A DNA stretch of 64,000 nucleotides from Bacteriovoracaceae bacterium (GTDB taxonomy: Bacteria > Bdellovibrionota > Bacteriovoracia > Bacteriovoracales > Bacteriovoracaceae), in assembly GCA_019752535.1 (NCBI GenBank), contig JAIEMA010000019.1, positions 1-64,000 of the forward strand. Direction: 5' to 3'. The translations under genes and the position numbers were made by a program. This document shows positions 1 to 7,003 of this stretch, piece by piece. The number at the start of each line of letters is the position of its first letter. Position 1 is the stretch's first letter. The notes under the pieces were generated by a model. It saw only the letters and a list, made by a program, of their open reading frames with translations, searched no databases and was not told the origin of the DNA.

Positions 1-1015
1 AGAAATCGCCGAACTTTAAAGTTGTACCAGCATTGACGACAGTTGAGTTTTCAACTGACTTCTTATCTTGGCCTTTAACTTCAGAAATAAAGACGTTTTG
101 ACCAACTGATCCACGAACAGTCAACCAAGAAGCCGCATCATACTCAAGTCCAACTACAACTGGAAGAGTTGTTGTTGTTGTCTTCTTAGAAGAGAAGTTT
201 CCTGCGTTACCAGCAGTTGCTGCGTCGTTTTCAGCAACGATTGACTTGTATGAAACTTTTGTGAAGAGGCTTGCTTTGTCGTTAAGCTTAGCTGTACGAC
301 CAACGCCTACTTCCATTTGGTTCAAAGAAACATCATTCTTTGTACCAGAAACTGTACCTTCACCAGTAAGGTCAGAGTAGTTAGCGAAAATTCTGTAGTC
401 GTTAAGAAGGTATGATCCACCTAATTGGTAACCAAGCTTGCCTTTGAACTTATCACCGTCAAACTGCTTAAGCTCGTTTGTAAGGTTGATGTTAGCAAAT
501 GCATCCCAGTTGCCTTGTGAAACACCCAAGCGAGCGCGCATAGCACTTTGAGACTTCATATCGTTAGCAGTTGTTGTTTGCTTATCAGTAGAAGAAGTGT
601 GGAACAATGAAGCGCCCCACTTAATGCCTGCGTCGCCACCAACGAAAAGATCAACACCATTGCTTTCTGCAACATCAGTTGCTCCAGCCAAACCAGCTGA
701 ACGAAGAGCGTGAGATGTATCAGACTGACCGCCCAATTGAGCGCCATAAACGAGGTTTCCGTTACCGAAGTAGAATCCACCTTCAGCACGTGGAGCATCA
801 GCGCCATCAGTTGTCGATGATGAAGCACCTGTTTCAAAAGTCACAAGGTCTTTGTGAGCGTTGACGCTAGATGCGTTCAAGAAAATGTTACGGTTATCAT
901 TGATATACTGAGAACCATTTGCTGATTCACCTAGGGCTTGTAAACGAGCCTTAGATGCCATCGCTGGAGTAGCAAGTACTGCTAAGCCGGCTACGAGAAC
1001 GAGTTGCTTTTTCAT
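1..1015 (-). CDS. Porin-like outer-membrane beta-barrel protein, 5' part only
   Basis: The first 338 codons of a secreted protein are present; the 3' end lies outside the window. The N-terminus has a clear signal peptide (two lysines, a Leu/Val/Ala-rich core, then Ala-Met-Ala before SKARLQ). The body is rich in Gly, Asn, Ser, Thr and aromatic residues with alternating polar/non-polar stretches, as in outer-membrane beta-barrels. Early residues (LQALGE, ANGSQYI, NIFLNASSVN) resemble the abundant outer-membrane proteins annotated in Bacteriovorax-type predators; that similarity is from memory. The start at 1015 follows a good AAGGAG site about 5 bases upstream. A long leader (1016 to about 1090) contains an inverted repeat, so expression may be controlled. 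The transported solute is unknown. Confidence 0.75.
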   Translation of the reverse strand, partial: MKKQLVLVAGLAVLATPAMASKARLQALGESANGSQYINDNRNIFLNASSVNAHKDLVTFETGASSSTTDGADAPRAEGGFYFGNGNLVYGAQLGGQSDTSHALRSAGLAGATDVAESNGVDLFVGGDAGIKWGASLFHTSSTDKQTTTANDMKSQSAMRARLGVSQGNWDAFANINLTNELKQFDGDKFKGKLGYQLGGSYLLNDYRIFANYSDLTGEGTVSGTKNDVSLNQMEVGVGRTAKLNDKASLFTKVSYKSIVAENDAATAGNAGNFSSKKTTTTTLPVVVGLEYDAASWLTVRGSVGQNVFISEVKGQDKKSVENSTVVNAGTTLKFGDF

Positions 1016-1033
1016 GAAATCTCCTTGTTTTCA

Positions 1034-1049
1034 AATGACGTGTGTCATT
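1034..1049. promoter_or_regulatory. Inverted repeat in the leader of the porin-like gene
   Basis: AATGAC and GTCATT are perfect 6-base arms around a 4-base centre (GTGT), 19 bases upstream of the start codon at 1015 and just upstream of its ribosome-binding site. It could be an operator (TGAC-N4-GTCA) or a short mRNA hairpin. No binding protein can be named. Confidence 0.35.
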
Positions 1050-1168
1050 CCAAATTAAACGAACTAAAAGCTAATTAATATAAGTGTGTGCAGTAACTAT
1101 CTTTTTGGCAATACTGTTTTTGTTTGTCATTGTGTTGCACTGATTCAATTTCTTGTGCCCCTATTCAA

Positions 1169-1768
1169 TTAAAATAAAATATCAAACTTCAAAATATTAA
1201 ATCTTAACTCAGTGCCAGAGGTATAAAACGTGTCACGGATATTTCCACCGTATCTTCTGTAAAGTAATTCAAGTGTAGGGGCATAAGAGATATTTGCTAC
1301 ACTATAGCTCCCCATATCCCATCTCTTTCCTGCCTCAGCGCCCAAAGTGACGTTCACACCTGACTTATCTTTGGCCCCGTCATCAATCGTCTGCCACTCA
1401 AGACCCACTTGTGAGCCCACGAACATCGAATTTTTAATGTTACTTGAATCAAGATTCAACAACACTCCAGCACTCAAAGCCCATGTTGAGTTTGTTGTAT
1501 CTGTGCTTCCCTGCTCGACGTGAGAGCGATCAATGCGGGCCACACCCTTAAGCATGAGCTGAGGGTATTGAGCGAGTTTTTGAGCGAAGTTGAGATTCAA
1601 TTTGAAATTGTTCTCATCTCTATCTTTAGTCGAGCCCTTGCCAGTGTCATTCTTGAAGACAAATCCACTTGTGTATCCCAATTGGAAAGCATCAACAGAG
1701 ACAATGCGATCTTGAGCGCGAGCAGCAGCGACACAGAGGAGAGCAGCTAAAAAGACGAGAATCTTCAT
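1169..1768 (-). CDS. Secreted beta-barrel-like protein of unknown function
   Basis: A 199-aa protein with a typical signal peptide (MKILVFLAALL, cleavage likely after ARA-Q near residue 19). The mature part has alternating hydrophobic/polar strands separated by Gly/Asn/Asp turns and ends in a Phe (LKFDILF), as expected for a small outer-membrane barrel recognised by the Bam machinery. AAGGA lies about 8 bases before the ATG. It stands between two unrelated minus-strand genes. I do not recognise a named family; the outer-membrane location is inferred from composition and the terminal aromatic residue. Confidence 0.6.
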   Translation of the reverse strand: MKILVFLAALLCVAAARAQDRIVSVDAFQLGYTSGFVFKNDTGKGSTKDRDENNFKLNLNFAQKLAQYPQLMLKGVARIDRSHVEQGSTDTTNSTWALSAGVLLNLDSSNIKNSMFVGSQVGLEWQTIDDGAKDKSGVNVTLGAEAGKRWDMGSYSVANISYAPTLELLYRRYGGNIRDTFYTSGTELRFNILKFDILF

Positions 1769-1887
1769 TTGAAAAAATCCTTATAAAAATGTTCTATGTA
1801 TCAAGTCTAGAGATGGCCTTAAGGTGAACGCAAGCTTTGATCAGTGCATCAGGAGATTCTGTTGCACTTTCGTCAACCTTCTGACGC

Positions 1888-2991
1888 TTAGAGTGACAAG
1901 AGAGAGCGAGGAAGAAATTTAGCCTCTGCTGGAGTCAGCGCACCATGGCCCAACATATGAAGTTTAGGCACACCGATCAGCAAGCTTTCAGCTAAATTTG
2001 GCTCAGAAGGGATCTCAAAGAGATCCTCAGAAGCATGAATATATTCTTTAGATACGGATTGAGAAAAATCTTTAAAGACGCGATCAAAGACACGCTTACA
2101 AAGTTTAATTTTATCCGCCATCAATTCACTCGTCGGCTCTTCATCGTGAAGCAAGATCAGTGCATTGAGAGGATAAGATTTCTTAGCCTCATTATAAGGA
2201 TGAATATCAACGATGAAATGTCCCCACTCATGAGTCATACTCTGAGGAACAAATAGTGTGGCAACCTCAGGATACATCTCTTTAGAACTCTGCCATGAGA
2301 TCGTGATTCCCGCTTGCCTCTTAAGGCTTGCAAGCCATGCCGCCATCTCTGTGGGAAGTGTTTGTCCCTGATCACTCGCTTTGAGCACATCTCGAGCCGC
2401 CAGCGAGAGCCACAGATCCGTGCAAGTGACTTCAGAGAGATCTCTAAACAGCATCCACCATTCATCTTGGCTTGCAAGATCCGTTGGATTTTGTTTTTCA
2501 ATTTTCTCTAAGATGCGCACATTCTGATAGGTATTAAGAATATCATCGAGCTCATTCCAATCCGAAGAGGAAAAGAGTGAAGAGAGTTCAATCTCTTGGC
2601 GAGGATTGAGAAAATAGTCTTCGCCCGTCTGGAACTCCATCGGTTTCGCGCGTGAGCCAAACTTATGCCAGCTGCCATCTTTCATAAAGAGCGATTCATT
2701 TTCAAAACGCACCGATTTTGCATTCGGAAACTTCGCTGCAATCTCTAAAGTGAGAGCATTGTCTCTTAAAGTAGAAACACTTGATTCGTAATTTTCAATC
2801 AGATGCTGCTTGGTTAAAAAGCGAGGAGTAATGAGGCGCAAATCTGTGGGAGAGAAAGTTTTTTTCAATTCCACTAATTTTAAAACAGCGGCCAGGTCTC
2901 CACCCAGAATCACTTGGGAGATATGAGTGCGCCCTTGAGCACTTTTGGAATCGTCTTTTTGCTTTTTAAATGATTTTAAACCGAAACTCAT
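1888..2991 (-). CDS. Hypothetical cytoplasmic protein
   Basis: A 367-aa protein with no signal peptide or membrane segment. Residues about 25-45 (VILGGDLAAVLKLVELKK) look like the first beta-strand, glycine turn and helix of a nucleotide-binding Rossmann fold, followed by a second strand (LRLITPRF). The rest gives no motif I can name; one stretch (MTHEWGHFIVDIHPY) is rich in His and aromatics. It lies 39 bp downstream of the lytic transglycosylase gene on the same strand and may be co-transcribed with it. A distant FAD/NAD(P)-binding protein is possible but unproven. Confidence 0.6.
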   Translation of the reverse strand: MSFGLKSFKKQKDDSKSAQGRTHISQVILGGDLAAVLKLVELKKTFSPTDLRLITPRFLTKQHLIENYESSVSTLRDNALTLEIAAKFPNAKSVRFENESLFMKDGSWHKFGSRAKPMEFQTGEDYFLNPRQEIELSSLFSSSDWNELDDILNTYQNVRILEKIEKQNPTDLASQDEWWMLFRDLSEVTCTDLWLSLAARDVLKASDQGQTLPTEMAAWLASLKRQAGITISWQSSKEMYPEVATLFVPQSMTHEWGHFIVDIHPYNEAKKSYPLNALILLHDEEPTSELMADKIKLCKRVFDRVFKDFSQSVSKEYIHASEDLFEIPSEPNLAESLLIGVPKLHMLGHGALTPAEAKFLPRSLLSL

Positions 2992-3030
2992 GCCCGTGAG
3001 TATGTCACGAGCATGAACGGTTAGGAAAGA

Positions 3031-4521
3031 TTACTTAATAGCGAGTTTATCACCTGGCATCATACCACGGCGCTTAAGAAGTTTATTTGAGCGCACAATA
3101 ACATCCATTGAGACACCTGTTTTGCGAGAAATTTCCCACAATGTGTCACCCTTCTTCACGACATAATATTTGCTCGGACGATTAATCGTTTTGCCCTTCT
3201 CACTGACGCTGCTGATGTAGCGATAATAAGAGCGGCGAGCTTTTCTGAATTTACGAGGCACTTCATAGAGATCGGCGTACATGCCATCACGCACACCTTG
3301 GTCCGCTCTGAATGGCAATTTAATTTCAACTCCGGCCTCAAGGCGTTTTCCATCATGCTCAGGATTAAGCGCAGCTAAAACCTGAACCGGAAGACGGTGC
3401 TCATGGGCCGCTTGGGCGAGGGTGAAATCTTTTTTCGATGTCCAAGTGTGATACTGAGTCGCTTGAATGACGCTCTTATCTTCTAAGTCATCCCACTTGT
3501 CTTTCGCCCCAACGGGAATTCTTAAAACATAATTCGGCATATCTGGTGGTGTCTGCCAGCGAAGAAGCTCAGGGTTGTAGCGCTGAATTTCTTCAAAGGG
3601 AACATCAAGAACTTTTGAAACTTCCATCAAGTCAGTATTCGCTGGAAGTTGGAGTTGTTCGTAATCAAGAGGATGATGGAACGCAAGTTCGTTAAATCCA
3701 AATGTCGAAAGATTTTTTCCAATAATGGCGAGGGCCATAATTTTCGGAACATAGTTCTTTGTCTCTGGCTTTAAGTAGCGGCCTTTCGTAAGTTTCCAAA
3801 AATCTCTTGTGCCATAGCGCTTAATCGCGCGACCGATTTTTCCTTCGCCCGCATTGTAGCCAGCAGTCGCGAGCTCCCAAGAGCCAAAGAGATCATGAAG
3901 ATCTTTCAAATAACCAGCTGCGGCCACTGATGCTTTAAGAGGGTCACGGCGCTCATCTTTGTACCAGTCTTGATTCAGTCCGTACTTGCGACCAGTGAAA
4001 CTCATAAACTGCCAAGGGCCAGAGGCTGAAGCGTGAGACTTGGCAATATTTTGGAAACCAGATTCGGCCATCGCAAGATAAATCAAGTCGCGTGGAAGAC
4101 CATTGTCATTGAGAACTTTTGAGAGCACTGGTGCATAACGTCCACCGCGCTCAGCGTATTTTGTAAACCACTCACGGCCGCGACCTGTGAAATAGTTCAC
4201 CCATTTCGCCACCGCTGGATTCCAGACAACAGGAATATCAAAATGTGTATTTTTAAGATTGAGATGTTCAGCCCCAGTCAGTTCATACACTCTGAGAGGA
4301 GAGATGAACGTGCCATGGTGAGAGCTTCCGAGAATACAGCCATCACAAGCGGTGAGATTACTATCAACAATATCTTGTTGAATTCTTCCGCCTGGTGAAT
4401 AGCTTCCCTCTTCGCCAAAACTTCTCCAGCCCGTTTGAGCTGTTTTGTTTTGTGTTTTCTGCGAGGTTGCACAGGCACCCATTAAAACGAGAAGAGGTAG
4501 CCATGTGTGAATCTTGATCAT
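3031..4521 (-). CDS. mltD: MltD-like membrane-bound lytic murein transglycosylase with LysM
   Basis: This lipoprotein cleaves peptidoglycan glycan strands to 1,6-anhydro products in the periplasm. From the start at 4521 it has 496 aa: a lipoprotein signal with Cys17 (LMGAC), a family-1 lytic transglycosylase domain at about residues 135-250 with the catalytic Glu153 in AMAESGF, then SGPWQFM and AGYNAGEG motifs, a weak middle LysM, and a clear C-terminal LysM (YVVKKGDTLWEIS to MPGDKLAI). The order matches MltD. The frame is open to 4614, but AAGGAT 8 bases before 4521 and the lipobox favour the shorter start. Such enzymes serve wall turnover and, in predators, possibly remodelling of prey wall; the latter is inference. 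Confidence 0.88.
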   Translation of the reverse strand: MIKIHTWLPLLVLMGACATSQKTQNKTAQTGWRSFGEEGSYSPGGRIQQDIVDSNLTACDGCILGSSHHGTFISPLRVYELTGAEHLNLKNTHFDIPVVWNPAVAKWVNYFTGRGREWFTKYAERGGRYAPVLSKVLNDNGLPRDLIYLAMAESGFQNIAKSHASASGPWQFMSFTGRKYGLNQDWYKDERRDPLKASVAAAGYLKDLHDLFGSWELATAGYNAGEGKIGRAIKRYGTRDFWKLTKGRYLKPETKNYVPKIMALAIIGKNLSTFGFNELAFHHPLDYEQLQLPANTDLMEVSKVLDVPFEEIQRYNPELLRWQTPPDMPNYVLRIPVGAKDKWDDLEDKSVIQATQYHTWTSKKDFTLAQAAHEHRLPVQVLAALNPEHDGKRLEAGVEIKLPFRADQGVRDGMYADLYEVPRKFRKARRSYYRYISSVSEKGKTINRPSKYYVVKKGDTLWEISRKTGVSMDVIVRSNKLLKRRGMMPGDKLAIK

Positions 4522-4736
4522 TTGGAACATCCTTATCCAACGTGAAAGCCTTATACTCCAACCATGGAATACAACTCTAGTATACCCAAGTCCTAACGGC
4601 TTATTTGGATACAAAGTTTAGCTCTACCACGTCTGTAAATGATGACCGTAAATCCAAAGGTTTGTCGACATCTTCTGCGCACCCGGCCGGACTATTTTTC
4701 CCTAATAGGGGCACCGCTTTGGTCCGAGAAGCAAAC

Positions 4737-5249
4737 ATGCGTTATTTTATTTTTATTTTTCTGACAATATCAGTCAACTTGCAGGCCAAAGTGACGCCTC
4801 CCAATTATGACTTTAGTACTGATACGTTGCTCGATTTTTTTCCTGATAAACTGCTCTCAGAGCTTGAAGTGAAATATGGAAAACCTGATGTCCTGCGCTC
4901 AGGAAATGACGTCCAGATGCTGCGCTTTTGGGTGAAACAAATTCATTACAAATTTCCCGTCATCGTTCAGGCGAATAAAGAGAAAGTGATCGATATGTTC
5001 GCAACCTTACCGAGTTATTTTCTGCACGATGTTTTTCATCAATCCTTAATTAAGCGTTGGGGGAAACAAAAAGATTATAAACGTGTGGATGAAGAAGCTT
5101 ATTATCGCTGGGTAGATGAGGAGAAAACCATGCACTATTCTGCGAGCTGCACGATTACCTGTTTTCCCATCTATTTTTCTGTCTCACCTTCGAAGTCAAA
5201 AGCACCCAGTGGTTTTATTTCCCAGCATGACCAGCTAAAAGCGGATTAG
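4737..5249 (+). CDS. Small periplasmic protein of unknown function
   Basis: A 170-aa product starting with a signal peptide (MRYFIFIFLTISVNLQA). The frame is open upstream to 4605, but that extension has no hydrophobic segment, so the signal-peptide start at 4737 is preferred. The mature part is acidic/aromatic (WVKQIHYKFP, YYRWVDEEK) with a Cys pair near the C-terminus (CTITC). Its last 35 bp overlap the 3' end of the convergent lgt gene. No family recognised. Confidence 0.55.
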   Translation: MRYFIFIFLTISVNLQAKVTPPNYDFSTDTLLDFFPDKLLSELEVKYGKPDVLRSGNDVQMLRFWVKQIHYKFPVIVQANKEKVIDMFATLPSYFLHDVFHQSLIKRWGKQKDYKRVDEEAYYRWVDEEKTMHYSASCTITCFPIYFSVSPSKSKAPSGFISQHDQLKAD

Positions 5250-6024
5250 GTATTTTTGTTTTTCTGGCCCACAGAAACATCGCACCGGCGATCGGAAGCA
5301 TACAAAGGCAGAGGATTTGCCCCATCGTAAGTCCACCGAAATAGTAACCCAACTGCGAATCAGGCTCACGGAAAAATTCGACAATAAAGCGAAACACTCC
5401 ATAGCCCACGAGGAAGAGGGAGCTCACAATTCCATAATGTTTTTCACGTTTGTGCACAAAATACAAAATGATCGCGAGAATAATACCTTCAAGGATTCCT
5501 TCATAGAGCTGAGAGGCATGACGAGGATAAGGACCAGCTCCAGGGAAAATCATCCCAATCGGAGAAGTCGTGACTCTTCCATAGAGTTCACCATTAATGA
5601 AATTTCCCATTCTTCCAAAAAACAAACCCGGTGATCCGGCCACGGCCATACAATCGGCGATTTGAAAGAAATGAACTTTATATTTTTTAGCAAACCAAGC
5701 TGTGGCTAAACACATTCCCACGACGGCGCCATGGAAAGAGAGTCCTCCACGCCAGACATGAAAAATTTCATCCATATGAGTTGAGTAATAATCCCAATTG
5801 TAGATGAAAACATAGAAGCTTCTCGCTCCCAGGAACATTCCCACAATAAGGCCGGTGACATATTTATCAATCGCCTCTTTAGGCACGGGCCAGAATCCAC
5901 TTTTGGCCAAACGACCCAAAAGCCAACTGCCTACGGCAAAGCCCACCACATACATCAGTCCGTACCAGCGAACTTGAAGAGGGCCCAAAGAAATGAGAAC
6001 AGGATCAAACCATGAATTTGTCAT
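5215..6024 (-). CDS. lgt: Prolipoprotein diacylglyceryl transferase
   Basis: Lgt moves diacylglycerol from phosphatidylglycerol to the lipobox cysteine of prolipoproteins in the inner membrane. The 269-aa protein has several membrane helices and the family signatures: WRGGLSFHGAVVG, the Lgt signature GRMGNFINGELYGR, and YPRHASQLYEG. Length is normal. It sits 21 bp downstream of 6046-6846 and is probably in one transcript with it. Several lipoproteins in this window (the MltD-like protein, the 5'-nucleotidase-like protein) would be its substrates. Confidence 0.95.
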   Translation of the reverse strand: MTNSWFDPVLISLGPLQVRWYGLMYVVGFAVGSWLLGRLAKSGFWPVPKEAIDKYVTGLIVGMFLGARSFYVFIYNWDYYSTHMDEIFHVWRGGLSFHGAVVGMCLATAWFAKKYKVHFFQIADCMAVAGSPGLFFGRMGNFINGELYGRVTTSPIGMIFPGAGPYPRHASQLYEGILEGIILAIILYFVHKREKHYGIVSSLFLVGYGVFRFIVEFFREPDSQLGYYFGGLTMGQILCLCMLPIAGAMFLWARKTKIPNPLLAGHAGK

Positions 6025-6045
6025 GAGACTATGCTAACGGGAAGC

Positions 6046-6846
6046 TTAAGCGTTCGACAACCCAACAGATGAGGCCGCATGCCCACTCCACTCACCTCGA
6101 ACAGATGAGCCTAGCGTTAAAGCGGCTTTTTTGAGAGTTTGCGGCAAACCCATGTGAGTAAAATAAATATTACTGGTGTTTAAAAAGCTCACTAACTCTT
6201 CCGGTGGAATTTGTCTTCCCGTCGGGCCGGCCTTATCGGCGCGAAGAATCGTGAACTCAGCTTCAAGGGGACGTGATCCTCCAGAAGCGTGCATGATTTT
6301 TTTCTCCATATCCACAAAAACGACTTCACCAAAAGATTGCGATTGCTTCATGGCAACTAAACCTTCATTGGTTGAGACTCCCCAAAAACCAATCACACTC
6401 ATAGGTGCGAGGGCCCACGCCAGATAGCGATTAAGCATCACTCGAAGTCCCATTAATTCTTCAGTCGTTTCTAGTGAACTCGCTAATCCCAGCTCCCACA
6501 TTGAAGTGGTAGGAGAGAAGACCATCATTCCAATTTTTCTATAAAGATAAATTTGCGCATTACCCTGATAGTTTAAAGTTTCACTGCCAAATTTATCTAA
6601 GCTATCTTTCAGCATCACTTGTTGAGTGACACGAGTAGAAGCTCTTGTGAGAGTCAAAATCTTTGTTCCCGGTCTTGTCACGCTCACCTTACGATGATCC
6701 ACTTCAGCGATTTCCTGGAAGCCCAAATCATTGACCAATTTCTGCATTCTTCCTTCATGAAGATCTTTGCTGAGTCTTAAAAAGATGGGATAGCCAGTGG
6801 ATTTTTGCCACTGATAAAAAACTGGTTTGGTAGATGTTGCTGACAT
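6046..6846 (-). CDS. Hypothetical protein upstream of lgt
   Basis: A 266-aa protein without signal peptide. One moderately hydrophobic stretch (YLAWALAPMSVIGFWGV) could be a buried helix. The remainder is mixed alpha/beta with no motif I recognise. It starts at the edge of a 157-bp divergent region carrying repeated TTAGAC motifs and probably shares a transcript with lgt. Function unknown. Confidence 0.55.
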   Translation of the reverse strand: MSATSTKPVFYQWQKSTGYPIFLRLSKDLHEGRMQKLVNDLGFQEIAEVDHRKVSVTRPGTKILTLTRASTRVTQQVMLKDSLDKFGSETLNYQGNAQIYLYRKIGMMVFSPTTSMWELGLASSLETTEELMGLRVMLNRYLAWALAPMSVIGFWGVSTNEGLVAMKQSQSFGEVVFVDMEKKIMHASGGSRPLEAEFTILRADKAGPTGRQIPPEELVSFLNTSNIYFTHMGLPQTLKKAALTLGSSVRGEWSGHAASSVGLSNA

Positions 6847-6876
6847 AGTGAGACCCTCATTCTGCTTATCGGAGGG

Positions 6877-6946
6877 GTGTCTAAAAAGTTGATATTTTAG
6901 ACACTTAGTGGAGTTTATTGCCCAACATTTAGACGCTCCTTAGACG
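6877..6946. promoter_or_regulatory. Inverted and direct repeats of a TTAGAC motif between divergent genes
   Basis: Between 6846 (minus) and 7004 (plus) there is a perfect 10-base inverted repeat, GTGTCTAAAA at 6877-6886 and TTTTAGACAC at 6895-6904, with an 8-base centre. Two more copies of the half-motif follow in the same orientation: ATTTAGACG at 6927-6935 and CTTAGACG at 6939-6946. A clustered, partly palindromic motif in a divergent promoter region is what an operator for a dimeric regulator looks like. It lies directly upstream of the first gene of the lipid-type cluster. Confidence 0.45.
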
Positions 6947-7003
6947 TAAAGTACTGAAACCCTGTTTAAAATTTCGGCACCTGTTTTGCTTTATCTAATC
7001 CTG

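Noticed and set aside
4605-4736. N-terminal extension of the 4737-5249 protein
   Set aside because: It has no hydrophobic signal, and the signal peptide begins at the internal ATG.
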